Of a stretch of DNA of 64,000 nt, positions 32,925 to 45,215 are shown one piece after another; the first letter of the stretch is position 1, and the number at the start of each line of letters is the position of its first letter. The notes under the pieces were generated by a model, which saw only the letters and a program-made list of their open reading frames with translations, was not told the origin of the DNA and made no database searches. A program made the translations under genes and the position numbers. This DNA comes from Rosellinia necatrix (Eukaryota > Ascomycota > Sordariomycetes > Xylariales > Xylariaceae), in the NCBI GenBank assembly GCA_021209875.1, contig JAGYVD010000002.1:3534001-3598000 (forward strand), read 5' to 3'.

Positions 32925-35803
32925 GTATATACTTGTATGCTGTAAACCAAGCACGGACTCTTACAACATTAAAGTGTTGAATATTGTGCCCCTTATATAA
33001 ATTTGATATACTATGTACGATAGGAGTAATTGAGAAAGGAACGATCTGACAGTTTTTGGGTGGCCAGTCTATATAGGCTAAGATGCAGCAGTGTAAGGAG
33101 ATTTGCAAAAATCGCGGCCCGGCATTCTCGCTGGTTGATGGAACCCTCGGCTCTATTTGCCTCCTGATCTCGTCCTTGCTCTTACCAACTTTCGTGGTTC
33201 TCGAAAAGGCAGCAATAGGCGCTTTGATCGAGAGGAATCTTGTTCCCAGAGAAACTTTGATCCACCTGCATATTCACTTCTCGTCTCGATGTTGGCCCGA
33301 TTTGTGTACCCGAATCAGCCCATGTCCGACTATAGTTGTCAGGACATATGCTGTTAACTAGAGAAAATCACGAAGGCCCCACGACATTGTCTACCCCTAA
33401 TACGACAACCGAAAACACTTCGAACACCGATTCAAGGAGCATATGTAGCCTATTTCTGTCTCCGGGTAACGAGCGTGCTTTTGCTTGTATATGGCGACGG
33501 TTGTGTGCATAGTTTCCGGCAGAACTTAACCACCTCATTTGTAGTGCCCGTTTGATATCTAGGCATTATGTGTAGCACCGCCTGGCATTCGGAGCTCGCG
33601 GGAGAAGTCATATTCGTGGGGTCGTTGAGGAGGTTATGATATATTCCTTGGTCGCCTCGATGCCCTGTTGACACCTTTACGATATATCTCTATGACGGGC
33701 TCACCCAAGTCTATTCGAAGCCACTCCTTGTCTGTTATTTCCCATTTCTCCAGTACGTTTAAGGGTACTTTGATGTCATCGTGGGCCGGATAAACAGTCA
33801 AGGTATTTTTTATTCGCTTATATGATTTAATAGACTGATTATCGATGGAGCACGTTATTCGGCATCCTGTAGGCATACATGATATCGATGTTGTATTAGT
33901 GTCAGTGTTATTTACCGAGGGACAAGAGTTTCTGCTGAAAATAAAGGCTGGTTTGTGGGAATATTCAGATTCAGATCTTGGTGACGGAGTTTGGCTAGCA
34001 GAAGTGTCGGCATGAGTATGCCCATCACTGTGTCTCGAAGGCATACGCGTAATTTGGGCTGTTGACATAGGAGGATTGTGGTACCCATCAAGCACACTCG
34101 ATGGTGATCCCTCACTTCCATTTAGTTGTTTCAATAAACTCGTATGCTTTTGAAGTTTGTTCCCCCATGATTGTGGTCCATGATAATGTTTGCGTGAAAG
34201 TGGTTGGTACATTCGCGCCACAATTGGTCATAGTGTTCTCTCCCGAGGTTGGATTTGGCACTATACCCGGGTGGTGTCGCTATCGTTGATCAAGAGTATA
34301 GCAAGAAAAGAGGCTGGAAGCCCAAATTCCCAATTTCCTATCGCACCCCGACGTCCGGCTTAACTACATTATGGCCAATGGCAGCCTATGCAAGTAATTA
34401 GCAGGATAAGCGGGATCGTAAATAAGGCGGACATACCAGGGGGGTCATGCTGATGTGACAGTTATACCTTAGTGCCTGAACTGCTTTTGCCTTCTGAACC
34501 CCTCCGGAAATCACTTAGAGTGTTTGTCTTCCTACTAAAGGTTTCCCTGCCGCATCCAGTGTCGTCATACTAGAAGACGAGTTTACCCGGACATGCCATC
34601 AAATATGGCCTAGTTTAAATGAATAATGCCTCTATGGGAACTATGCAATTATGCAACTATGCAGGCAGTTTTTGGATATTTCGAAGCCTAAACGAGTGGC
34701 CTCGGTGGCCGCGACAATAGCGTTAGCCTCTCGAGCATGATATCCGCCGTTGATGGCTTGACGTCGGATCAAAATGCACTATCCGCCAGGAATAGCTTCA
34801 CGACTACCACCAAGACCCGACCCCCTACACCTCTCAACCTCCCGTTCGCGGTTATTTCTATGTGGTATACCATTTTGCCATGTAATCCGGCTTTAGCACA
34901 GTCAGCAAGTAATAACTAAAATAATTCGACGAGCTGTTGACGGCTGGAGGAAGAAATCTTCTCTCCCAGTTGGTGGAATGTCTACGGCGTCAATTTTTCT
35001 AGCAATTTTGTATCATTTCCCCTAGCCTGAAAAGCTGCGCAACTGACTATTAATAGTGACGTGCGCGGGGCTGAATATGAGGGAGGCTTTGCCCCAGTAC
35101 TGCTCTTCGGCGTGACAGGGTCGGGCATCGGCAACGGCGATGTGCTAGGGAGGTCACTCGTACTAGTATGGTATCATTGTTGCAGGTGGATGTTTCGACC
35201 CTTGGTAAGATGGTTATTGAGATGGTTATCGAAGCAATCTTGATATATAAACCAGTGTGGACACACAATCCTTCTAGGCAGTCGCTGACTGGCCAAGCCG
35301 ACTGGCCGAATGCAAGGGCACCCATAAAGAGCCCTAATTGGCACTGTACGACACAGATTCTAGCTTTTTGTCGTGGAATAAACTTGCTCACTGGAGTACA
35401 GTGTTTGCGTTTGTCTCGACGAGACCTGCCGTGATCGGCCATAACCGTCACGCCATTTACAAGGGAGAGTGCATTATAGTGGGCACATAAGGGCAGTCTC
35501 ATGATGGGAGTGGCAGAAGGGGGAGGAGTGTGGGGGTGGGTCGAACTGTGGACGAACCAGTCGGGAGCTTCCATGGCGCTTGCCAGTAACTAGCGGCTAC
35601 GGCGTGTTTATCTCACCGTGTAAATCCAGAAACTTCTCCGCGCCGGGTGTCTGGTAGGTGGGTAGGTGTGATAAAAGACCTTCCCTTCTGGCTTGATGGG
35701 CTCGACCCGTCACATTTATCCCTCCAACTGTTTTTTCTTCATGCCAACTTTGAGAATCAACTAGAAATCCATCTCCATATCTACTTTAGTCGCACATATC
35801 AAC
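32925..35803. other. Gene-poor flank right of the transposon block
   Basis: Normal base composition returns immediately after 32925. Apart from the weak minus-strand ORF at 33634-34221, nothing can be assigned. Frames at 33083-33361 (+) and 35050-35574 (-) show no domain or splice support. The last 230 bases are the promoter of the P-type ATPase; no metal-response element could be identified with confidence. Confidence 0.45.
33634..34221 (-). CDS. Hypothetical protein, 195 aa (doubtful)
   Basis: An open frame of unrecognised family about 700 bases right of the retrotransposon. The first half is Ser/Thr/Pro/His-rich and low in complexity. The second half is more protein-like (NTLTVYPAHDDIKVPLNVLEKWEITDKEWLRIDL, read in parts: VYPAHDDIKVPLNVLEKW and TDKEWLRIDLGEPVIEIY). 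There is no signal peptide or membrane span. It may be a real orphan gene, a fragment of a larger spliced gene, or chance. Confidence 0.3.
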   Translation of the reverse strand: MARMYQPLSRKHYHGPQSWGNKLQKHTSLLKQLNGSEGSPSSVLDGYHNPPMSTAQITRMPSRHSDGHTHADTSASQTPSPRSESEYSHKPAFIFSRNSCPSVNNTDTNTTSISCMPTGCRITCSIDNQSIKSYKRIKNTLTVYPAHDDIKVPLNVLEKWEITDKEWLRIDLGEPVIEIYRKGVNRASRRPRNIS

Positions 35804-38800
35804 ATGGGCGCTGATTGCTGTGGTGGTAAAAAGGCCCTGCCGCCTTCGGGGGCAGCCCGCAATTCCTGCGATAAAGCGTCCGTGGCTAAATGTGACAAGA
35901 AGGCCGATTGTTGCACCCCAGACAATGAGAAGTGTAATGGTACGCCTCACCTCCAAGCATGCGTCTTCATCCGACGCTAATTGTTCTATGGTACAGAAAA
36001 GTGCCTCCAATCCGTTGCTGCTACACTATGCGCTGAGGGAGTGGGTGAGCATGCAGACGGCCACAGGGGCTGTACGTCTACTCCGCGACGGTCAAGGCCT
36101 AATAACTCGGCCGCTAATCTACCTTAGGTCACACCGGTGATCGCTCTGGCGGAGGCGACACCTCTGCTTGTGATGCTCATCTCCAAATGGCTTTTGTCCA
36201 ATACCAATCTTTTCTCGACAACGTTCGATGTATCTGTCGTAGCATGATTGAGCGTGGTTACAAGTCCTGTTGCCAGACCCCAGAAGTTGGATCTGAGGCG
36301 AAAGTGCCAAAAATGGCCTCCCAAGGCTCGAAAGGATGCAAAAAGGGCTGCTGCGGGACTTCGGCTGAAGCTACAGCTGCTAGAAAGACGGACGATTCCT
36401 TGGCTGATGGGCCCACGAGTCAATGCCAGTCTTCGGCTGGCGAGGCCAATAACCTCCAATCTACCGGTTGTTGTGATAGCAAGCAGGAATTAGGCACTTG
36501 CCACGGCGGCAAGAAAAAGCCCGATGGTTGTTGTGGCAGCAAGAAGCGATCTGATAGCGGGACGGGGTCGGAAAATGTCTGTGTTAAGCAAGGTCTTGGC
36601 AACTGTTGCACCACTAACAAGAGACTTGGGAATAACCGCAACAGTGAGGATGAAGCCGATGACTGCTGTGGTGATAAGAAGAGGTCGAGCTGCTCTGCTG
36701 ATGACGAGCCCACTGAGGACTGTCGTGATGCGTGCTGTGAGGGCGAAACTAAGCCCATACTCGATCCGTTTCGCAACACAAAGAAACAATGCCGACCGAC
36801 AAACCCACGGGTTGGCGAGGGAAATGAAATTCTAGAAGCTGGGAAAGTTAGTGGCGAGGAAGTTCGCATTGGTGTTACTGGCATGACCTGCAATGGATGT
36901 AGCGATAACCTATCCAGAAACCTCGCAGCTAATGGTGCACAAAACAGTAAGTGAATTTGTTTATCAACATCTCTTCTTTTTCCCTTCTAATCATCAGCTA
37001 ACATATATCACAGTTCGCATTAATTACCTTCAAGGCCATGCGGATTTTACTATCGACTATGCTCAAGACTTAACTGCGATTCTCGCGAAGATACAAGAAG
37101 CGACCGGCTTTCAAATCACCAAGATGGGTAGCAATGAATCCATCACTGTCCTCACCTCAGGTTTAAAAAATTCTACAGCTCTCACCCAAGCCGAATTGGA
37201 CGGTGTTAAAGAGGTGACGATCCTCGGCAAAAACACTGTCCGCATTCAATACAACCCTACAATTATTGGGGCTCGAGAGCTCTTCCACAAAATTGGAAAC
37301 CTATCTGTCGGGCTTGCGCCTCCTCAGGATGACCGACAGCTTGCTTCTGGCCGTAAGCGATTCATCACCCTTCTGATCCAGACTACAGCTTCATTTGCAC
37401 TCACGATCCCTATACTTGTTCTTACTTGGGGCAATACTCACGTCGAGGAACACACTGAAGCGATCATTGCGCTGGTTCTGGGAACTTTGGTTCAGCTTTT
37501 AGCTGTGCCAGTTTTCTATAAGCCAGCTCTTCAATCCCTCATCAAACATGGTGTTCTTGAACTCGATATGCTTGTTGTGGTTGCCATCACCGCCGCGTTT
37601 ATTTATTCCATTGTTGCTTTTGGGTACCTCATGTCAGGTAGGCCTTTAAAGACAGGTGCATTTTTCGAGACCAGTTCTCTTCTCATCTCGTTGATCATGC
37701 TCGGCCGCCTAGTTGCTAGCTATGCTCGCATTCGGGCAGTCGCAGCAGTATCAGTACGATCTCTCCAAGTCGGCACTGCCATTGTGGTCGAGGATGGTGT
37801 GGATCGCGAGATTGACTCCCGGCTTCTGCAATTCGGCGATATCTTCAAGATCACACCTCACAGCCGAATTCCGACGGATGGAGTTGTCATATCAGGGGTT
37901 AGTGAGGTCGATGAATCGCTGGTTACGGGAGAAAGCATTCCGATTACCAAACAACCTGGCGCATCTCTCATTGCTGGTACTACTAATGGCTCTGGCACTC
38001 TTATTGTGCGGCTGACCCGACTCCCTGGCAAAAACACAATTACGGACATAGCAAAGCTTGTGGAAGATGCAAGCAACTTAAAGCCGCGAGTTCAAGAAAC
38101 TGCTGACAAAGTAGCAAGTTGGTTCTTACCAACCGTGCTGACAATAGCCGCCGTGGTTTTCGTTATTTGGGTAGTCGTCGGCGTGAAAGTGAGGAACCAA
38201 ACAGGTGGTCAATCTGTCGCCAATGCTATCACTTACGCTGTTGCTGTGCTCGCTGTTTCTTGCCCGTGCGGCATAGGTTTGGCCGTCCCGCTAGTTCTCG
38301 TTATTGCCAACGGTATCGCTGCACGTGGAGGCGTCATTGTGAAATCGGCCGAATGTACAGAGCGTTCGAGAAAGACTACGGACGCAGTCTTCGACAAAAC
38401 AGGTACTCTCACGGAGACAGATCTCGACGTCCTTGCTGAAGACTTCTTCAATAATGATCCAGCGAATGCTCGCGCCATTACAATGGCGCTTATAGGCGAC
38501 AGTCAACACCCAGTTTCGACAGCAATTGCAAAGCACTTGGGACCTAACATTCAACCATCTCCATTAGTTACGGATGTGCAAAGTATCCCAGGAGCGGGCA
38601 TAGAGGGTTTCATGTCTGGCGATAGACTTCGCGCTGGCAATGCCAACTGGACTGGTAGTGAGGCACTCCCAGAGGTCTGTAAAATGCTAGACGATGGCAT
38701 GAGTATTCTTATGGTGACACGAGACTCGATTCCTATAGCGAGTTATGGTTTACGAACACGACTTCGGATTGACGCGGTTGCGACTGTTGCGAAACTGCGC

Positions 38801-39322
38801 GATGCTGGTATTAGCGTTCACCTCGTCTCTGGAGACCATAACAAAGCTGTGCAAGCAGTTGCGGCGGCCGTGGGTATTGACCGAGCGAACGTTTATTCGC
38901 AGCAAAAGCCTCAGGAGAAGCAAGTTTATGTGGCTACACTTATGGCTCAACCGGGCAAAGTGGTGATGTTTTGCGGGGACGGAACAAATGACGCAGTGGC
39001 AGTAGCGCAGGCCGACATTGGTGTACAGCTCAGCGATACCATCTCTAGTGAAGTCACTCGAAGTGCTGCTGATGTTGTACTACTCTCGGGGCTCAGTGGC
39101 ATCCCCTTCCTCATCGAAGTTAGTCATGTCGCCTTTACGCGCATTGCATTCAACTTCATTTGGTCAGCGATCTACAATGTCTTCTCGATTCTCCTCGCGG
39201 CTGGCGCCTTCGTCCGGATACGCATTGCACCTGCTTATGCAGGCGCCGGCGAGCTCGTCAGTATTTTGCCAATTATCATTACTTCTCTGACGATGCTACT
39301 GCTCAAACCGCGCCCAGCTTAA
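35804..39322 (+). CDS. P1B-type copper-transporting ATPase with Cys-rich metallothionein-like N-terminus (CrpA/Crp1-like)
   Basis: An ATP-driven heavy-metal exporter. Exons 35804-35939, 35997-36071, 36128-36946 and 37014-39322 join in phase to 1112 aa. The first roughly 280 residues carry repeated CC pairs often followed by Gly/Ser-x-Lys (DCCGGKK, KGCCGTS, TGCCDSK, DGCCGSKK, DDCCGDKK, DACCEGE), suited to metal buffering. One heavy-metal-associated domain follows with GMTCNGC at about 322-328. The pump core has TGES at about 648-651, the membrane CPC motif at about 760-762 (typical of Cu+ selectivity), the phosphorylated Asp in DKTGTLTE at about 804, the HP of DSQHPVS at about 842-843 and GDGTND at about 998-1003. 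The layout matches Aspergillus CrpA and Candida Crp1, which expel excess copper. A cadmium role as in yeast Pca1 is the main alternative. Probably plasma membrane. Confidence 0.9.
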
Positions 39323-40422
39323 ACTTCAGCTTCCTAGCAAGGTGGTTATAATTCCCTAGAAGGAAAATAAGTCCCTGGGCTTGATGGTGCCTAAGTAGTA
39401 CCAGATGGACGGATTCAAGGTGCTGACTTCTAATGGGGGATCTTAAAGTCCTAGCCGTAGCAGAGCGGGGATGAGCTTGGGCTTTGTAGGCGTATCTCAG
39501 CCGGCCGCGGCCAGAACAGGCAACTAGGGTTATCTTTTTAATCTATGTAACCTTTAGATAATGCTCAGCTACCTTTGTTTTCATACCCGCTTGTTCCGTC
39601 GCTGTGAACTTGTATGTCGGTAACTCGAGATTTCCATCTTTAAACCTTAGGTTAAAATACTTACTATACGCAGTTTCAGGTTTGCTATCTACTAAGCGCA
39701 CTATTACCGGTGAGCAATCGTCCTCCTGCCTTTAATTTTTGTTCAAAATGCAAAGCAACTTTTATACTCAGAGCAGATTGGGTCTTGCTAAAGACTTCAA
39801 AGTATGGCAGACAGGACCTGCATACATAACTATTCACCTCTCCCATTTATTTTCTGTTGTCCAGTCTAATATATTCTACCTCGAAGTCTTCATCACTATC
39901 ATCTGTTAGCTTCACCTTCCTTGCTGCGGACTCTTATACCGATGCTTGTGTCTCGTGCCGTTTCCTGTCTTTTCGGACCCCCCCTCTATAGCAAGACCAG
40001 TTTGTTTCGGCCGTTATCTATTATCGATTGCTATGACGGGGTTCTCATGGCCCAGCCGAGAATCGTTCTCCTAGGTTTAAAATTACAGACAAGGTTTCAA
40101 ACGATTCGCCACCCAACGGGTCCTGGTTCAAAAGGCTGCTGACCGTATCACATATTGCCAGTAAGTTGGTCTGCTGTATGCTAAAAGTCCAATCAGGACA
40201 AGGGCCATTGTTGTCTGGATAAAATGGCTACACATGGTAAAGATATAGGAGAAGTGAGGGAATGATAAGAATTCAACTGTATTGTCATAACGCCTAAATC
40301 CCGAAGGCTAAACAAGCAATCGCCCTTGGAAACACCAACGCCAGCCCCACATAGCGCCAGATCGTCAATACGTAGTTGGAGTTTCCTAAATACCACACGG
40401 CAGCGCTTCCTAGCTATAGCTA
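39323..40422. other. Intergenic region, nothing recognised
   Basis: Joint 3' flank of convergent ATPase (+) and Atg17 (-). The largest frame (39921-40142, +) has no recognisable content. Confidence 0.5.
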
Positions 40423-42057
40423 CTATTTGCTATCCATAAGACGGTGGCGCTTTCTCGCACCTTCAATGGTGCCCTTTTCTAGGATTGGGGTACCTGGGGC
40501 CCCCTGGTTGTCCAATCGTTTGTCCGTGGATGGTACAACATCCCATGTCAAAATAGGATCGTCCATAGCCGGCCATAGATCTGTCGGCAAATGATCCGCA
40601 ACCTCTTGACGGAACAGGTCACGCGCCCTCCGATCCCCATCAATAATCTTCTCAACGCTGTCTTTCGCTCTCCTCCATATACCTAACACCTTCTCTTCAA
40701 CTCCTCTACGTCGTTCGACCTCGATGATGAGGTGGTCATATGTGTTAGCATATTTTTCATAGAATGTCCTCAATTCCTCCATCTCGGACATCTTGTCACG
40801 TATTGTCCCCTGTTCCTCCACCCATCTATCTCGAAACTCGACCTCTGCGGACATGTAACTCTGGATCCTAGTTCCGATATCTTCCAGTGTACGGAATGCG
40901 TCAAGTGTACTGAGATAACTTAGTTTGACCTGAGCCGTTTGTTGGTCAAGGTTGTTAAAGTCTGCTTCTACCGAGTAGAGGCGTTCGTTCAATTCTTGTA
41001 CTACGTCTTCCACTTCGGATGAATCCTGCTCAAGCACTTCAAGCATTTGCGCCCGGTCCTCGGGTGATAACGGCTTTAAATCAGGCATGTGTGATTCCTG
41101 GTCAGATATCACACCTGATATGGAGACATCATCCCCTTCCTGAGACTGGGTCGCTTCGGCGGCTTTGATCCGAGCGAGGGCTGGCCCACCCTCGGTGGTT
41201 CGTACAGCAGTGACACAGAGGTCAAAATGTCTCGTCAGGGACGTGAGGAGTTCAGCCATCACATGCGAGTTCTCGATCATAGTGGATAGCAAATTTAGAA
41301 TTGGCGGGGAGCTTGAAGAGACAGAGGGAGATGTGGGTGATGGTGAGGAGGATATGATGGCTTTTAGGTTACGTAGGTCGGATTCGAATTGTAGGAGGTC
41401 TTGGTCGAAAGATTGCTGCGTTGTCTGGATGAACCTGGGTTAGTGACGAACATAATCCCCCGGACTAAAAGTCTCCCGGCCCTCGTGAGTCACAGGTGAC
41501 ATAGGAGGAAGAAGCAGGGCGTCGGGAATCCTAAAAATGATAGTTACCTGTAGTGCCTGGATATTCTCCTTCAGAGCTTCCCTCATCCTGTCTACCTGGG
41601 CCTCATCTACGAAATCAAGCAAATTCCGCTTTTCCTCCTCTGGGGGCCGAAAGGCGCTGTTTACTACCCGACCACGGAGAATGTTCATCGTGTCCTCCAG
41701 CCGGCCGTTAGCAAGATCCAGGGTCTTAATGATCTGCTTGAACTCGCGCTTGGCATCGTCGTAAGCGCGCGTCAACCCTTTCCGCACGCGCAGAAGCAAC
41801 CGCATTTGCTCGGTGATGCCGCGGCGAAGGAACTGGGTCTGTGCCGAAAGGATAACCGACTCCTCGTGTGCCTGACGGGCTGCGTGGACCAGCTCATTTG
41901 CGCGCAGAACGAGCCTCATGGAAGACAGCGAGCGCTTGGCATTAAGGAGGTGCTTGACGAGAGTCTCGACGGGAACGGAGTCGAGATAGGAAGGGAGGCC
42001 ATCGGGAGAGGTTGGGCGTGACGCAGAACGCGACGAGGCAGAACTTGTTGAAGCCAT
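40423..42057 (-). CDS. atg17: Autophagy-related protein 17 (Atg17), two exons
   Basis: Atg17 is the coiled-coil scaffold of the Atg1 kinase complex (with Atg29 and Atg31 in yeast) that organises the phagophore assembly site in starvation. Exon 1 is 42057-41548 and exon 2 is 41424-40423. The 123-nt intron has a GTAACT donor and a CACTAAC branch site; the nearer CCCAG is only a few bases past the branch and breaks the frame, so the next AG was chosen. The product is 503 aa. Family signs are VETLVKHLLNAKRSLSSM, VLRANELVHAARQAHEESV, LSAQTQFLRRGI, then TTQQSFDQDLLQFESDLRN after the junction and HLPTDLWPAMDDPILTW near the end. Most of the chain is heptad-like and charged, as expected for the crescent-shaped helical scaffold. 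Length agrees with other filamentous-fungal Atg17 proteins. Confidence 0.9.
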
Positions 42058-43106
42058 GGCGATGGAGAAGGGTCATCGAGTGAGCGCGGGAGGTTGATAC
42101 AATGGATTAATTTATAAACTATAACTAGAGCAGCTTGGCGCTGGGTAGGTCCCTCTACACCTACATTCTCGTCGCCGGGCTGGGTAGAGAATGAGGATTG
42201 GTAGGGCGATAGAGGATGGTGTAGCGGAGAAGGAAAAGAGTGAGGAATGGCATGGGAAGGCTGAGAGGCTCCGTCATAATGCCAAACATGACTTGGTTGG
42301 AACGCAATATCCCATTCTTGCGCCATTCTTAGGGTGTGCACATCTGCTAGGTACTTAAGTAAGGTAGGTAGGTAGTGTACCTACCTATTGATTGTCATAG
42401 CTGCACTTGGGGACGGGACGTACAGTAGCGTAAATATTTGGGCAACCTAGGTACCAGGTAGTACAGTAGTTACAGGTAACCTTGAGGCATACCTTAACTA
42501 TAAAGTACCTACAACTGTAACTAGGTACTTACTAGGTGCTGTAGGTAAGCAACCAGGTAGTTTCTTGGCAGCCATAGCTACCTGCAGATCTGCCCTAGAC
42601 AGCTTGATCCCTTGACGGCTTCCGATTTGACAGACCCAACCTAACATGGAGCAAGTGCTTCACTACTCCACTACTCCACTCGGATCCCTATTTCTAGGTA
42701 CCTACCTGGTATGGACTGTATAATTCAATTGCGACACCTTTACAATTCACAATAGTTATAACCATCGGTTATCATATCTACCTACCCTACCAGAACAATA
42801 CGCGATAAGACGGCGATTTCCGCCGAAGTTCCTACATATTTCGGCTTCATCGATTACGGGACAATTATGTTTTCGTAGCGGCCCGTGTCGATTGTTCATA
42901 GTCAGCAGGGTCAGTTCTTGCCATCATCTCCTGAGTCTTCCGGCATCCTCAATCTGAGGGCATCAAGTTAGGAATAGTACAAGCTGCTTAATGCGATTGA
43001 TAATTGTTACCTGCCTCTAAATAGGGTAGCCCACCCGATAACGATGTGGTCGCGGGGATTTCCCGCCTGGTAGCCGACTCCCACTGAAGACGCGCCTCGA
43101 GACACG
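42058..43106. repeat. Intergenic region with TAGGTACC-type repeats, divergent promoter
   Basis: Shared upstream region of Atg17 (-) and the next gene (+). TAGGTAGGTAG/CCTACCTA words cluster at about 42340-42390 and 42445-42560 and again near 42700. The remainder shows no coding potential. Confidence 0.55.
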
Positions 43107-44882
43107 ATGAACGACAAACCACAAACGCCTCTGAAGCGGGCAGCCGTGAAGTCTCCGTTGGAGTCTTATGATTTACTTGATGACTTAATTGATGACTACC
43201 TTGAGCCGCTTCCCGCCTTGGTTGGGACTTCTTCCGCAGTAGATGTCACCAGACAGCCCCAAGTAACATCAAACCCGCCCGTTCAAGATCACCGCCCCTT
43301 CGCGCTTCGGAGCCAAAAATCGACACCTGCATTAGCCACAGGTTCAGCCGGGCCCCCAAGCACAGCTCCATCTTTGGCATCAGGCACACCGGCTTCGTCT
43401 GGCTCGATATGGAAGACGGTCCTGGATGAAACCGTCTACTTCGCAGGCGGTTTGATCTCTCACCCCTTTGAGTCTACTAAACACTACAGCATTCTCCGTC
43501 ACTCGTCTGCAATAGTGTACTATCAAGGCCCTTCTACAAATATCACAATTAGCGTCTTTGGGGACTCGAAGTTGCCTTCGGACCGGTCTTTTTGGATTCA
43601 GAGGAAAGGGTTCTCCGGGAATGTGGGCATGGCTGCCAGTGCGTTGATGAGGACAACATCGAATTGGATTGACGTCACGCCTTCTATTGAAGCATTCGCG
43701 TCAAGTGCCGCTGAAGGCGATGAACGAGTATGGCAGAGGGATATTAAAAAATTCTTGAAAAAGGCCACTAAGGATAAGCGTCTATCCAAGCACGTCATAC
43801 GGGAAACCTGCGTCCTTCGCATCCCGGTCACGGCTGCAGATGGTTACTTGCGAATAGTCATGTGTACCGGACAGGGCTCCAAAAAATCCCTTTGCCCTTC
43901 TCCTACCTTCAGACTTGCCAGTACCTCTTCCGACGTCAGCGTTTTGCGTGGCGCGAGCCTCACCACTTTGCCTCTCGAAATCGGCCTGAAGGCAGCTTCG
44001 GCGGTCGGCAACCAATATGCTCAAAGGGTTATCGGCCCAGCCCAAGCCGTTTTCCAGACCAAAATCAAGCATATTCAGCCAGCGTTTATGAGCAAATATC
44101 CTGAAAAGCTGGCCCTAAAGGAGAAGTTTGGTAGCCTCGAGGGGAATTTCGACGCCTCAAGAGATGTGACCTACAGTCCATTTCACGAAGATGGCACACT
44201 CGATGAACCGCCAGATATTGTAGGCGGCGATTCCGGCCCCGAAAAACCATTTCCGATGAAGTTTAGTGGGAAGGTTGTGCCCGGGACAGGCCGAAGCGGA
44301 ACCCAAGGCGGGATCCCAACGGCGAATTTGTGCAATGTTTCCGAGGAATTGTTACTTCGTCTCAATGGGTTATATATCGGCTGGGCAGCGGTTGAACAGG
44401 CTAAGGTTGCGTGGGAAGTTACCCGTAATTGGTGCGAAGCTATCATCTACTTCGGCCCCCCACGTTACGCGGCACCAACGGTTATTCAACAGAAAGTGGT
44501 TACTGTGCATATTATACATGACCTTGGGGAAGGCATTACGTTCTTGAACGCTAAACTGACGGTCCTTGTCGCAGCGTTTCTTCGACCTAGTCCAAAACCG
44601 GCTCATTCGCAATCGCCTATCGATATTCTTGCTGCCGCTTCTCGTGACAAACAAATTGCAATTGCAAGTTTAAGTCGCGAAATGTGGCGGCCTGGCGTGT
44701 GCCTAGAGGCGTTGTCGACGGAGAAGTCTCAGAGAACCCTAACAGATACATATATCGGAATACGATCCCAGGTACAGAGACATGTCGACAGCTTTCCTAT
44801 ACACAAGGCAGGTATTCGGACAGACAGAGCTCAGGCCAAAGACGAAGCTCACGGCCAAGGAGGCTTCTATATACGGAGATGA
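43107..44882 (+). CDS. Uncharacterised fungal protein with a degenerate riboflavin-kinase-like C-terminal domain
   Basis: Single exon, 591 aa. Residues 100-310 contain VYFAGGLISHPFESTKHYSI and FWIQRKGFSGNVGM, which I associate with a conserved family of filamentous-fungal proteins often labelled LipA and NB-ARC domain protein; its function is unknown. Residues about 383-494 resemble flavokinase, the enzyme that makes FMN from riboflavin and ATP: FSGKVVPGTGRSGTQGGIPTAN (PTAN at about 404-407), LNGLYIGWAAV, IIYFGPPRYAAP and VVTVHIIHDLGEG with FLRP at the end. In true flavokinases the strand before the HI.H pair carries the catalytic Glu (xExHIxH); here Thr466 occupies that place and FYG is FLN. 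Kinase activity therefore looks lost. The protein has a Pro/Ser/Thr-rich segment at about 45-100 and no signal peptide. Confidence 0.65.
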   Translation: MNDKPQTPLKRAAVKSPLESYDLLDDLIDDYLEPLPALVGTSSAVDVTRQPQVTSNPPVQDHRPFALRSQKSTPALATGSAGPPSTAPSLASGTPASSGSIWKTVLDETVYFAGGLISHPFESTKHYSILRHSSAIVYYQGPSTNITISVFGDSKLPSDRSFWIQRKGFSGNVGMAASALMRTTSNWIDVTPSIEAFASSAAEGDERVWQRDIKKFLKKATKDKRLSKHVIRETCVLRIPVTAADGYLRIVMCTGQGSKKSLCPSPTFRLASTSSDVSVLRGASLTTLPLEIGLKAASAVGNQYAQRVIGPAQAVFQTKIKHIQPAFMSKYPEKLALKEKFGSLEGNFDASRDVTYSPFHEDGTLDEPPDIVGGDSGPEKPFPMKFSGKVVPGTGRSGTQGGIPTANLCNVSEELLLRLNGLYIGWAAVEQAKVAWEVTRNWCEAIIYFGPPRYAAPTVIQQKVVTVHIIHDLGEGITFLNAKLTVLVAAFLRPSPKPAHSQSPIDILAAASRDKQIAIASLSREMWRPGVCLEALSTEKSQRTLTDTYIGIRSQVQRHVDSFPIHKAGIRTDRAQAKDEAHGQGGFYIRR

Positions 44883-45215
44883 TATTATTCCCCATGCCTA
44901 ATCTTGTTGAGGCGAAGTACCCTCAACATCCCTTTATATTCCCTATCTAGATGACGATCCCGTCAGTTTGAGCTCATATTCTTCTAATCTATGGCGTCAA
45001 GGCCCTAGCTCCATCTCATTAATGACCATAATAGTAATAAATACATCTCCGGCTTTATCCTAGGATCCGACATCCCAGCTTGCAGACCATACTCGCTCTA
45101 TGTGTTGCCAACCATACACCGACGTTGAATGTTTCCCTTGGATCTCGAGTCATCTTCAGGCCGCCAAACGATAGATATCCCTCACAAAGTCCGTCCAGTA
45201 AGTATTTCCCACATG
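44883..45215. other. Short intergenic region
   Basis: Convergent 3' flanks. A minus-strand frame runs through 45055-45348, but its relation to the next ORF is unclear. Confidence 0.35.
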
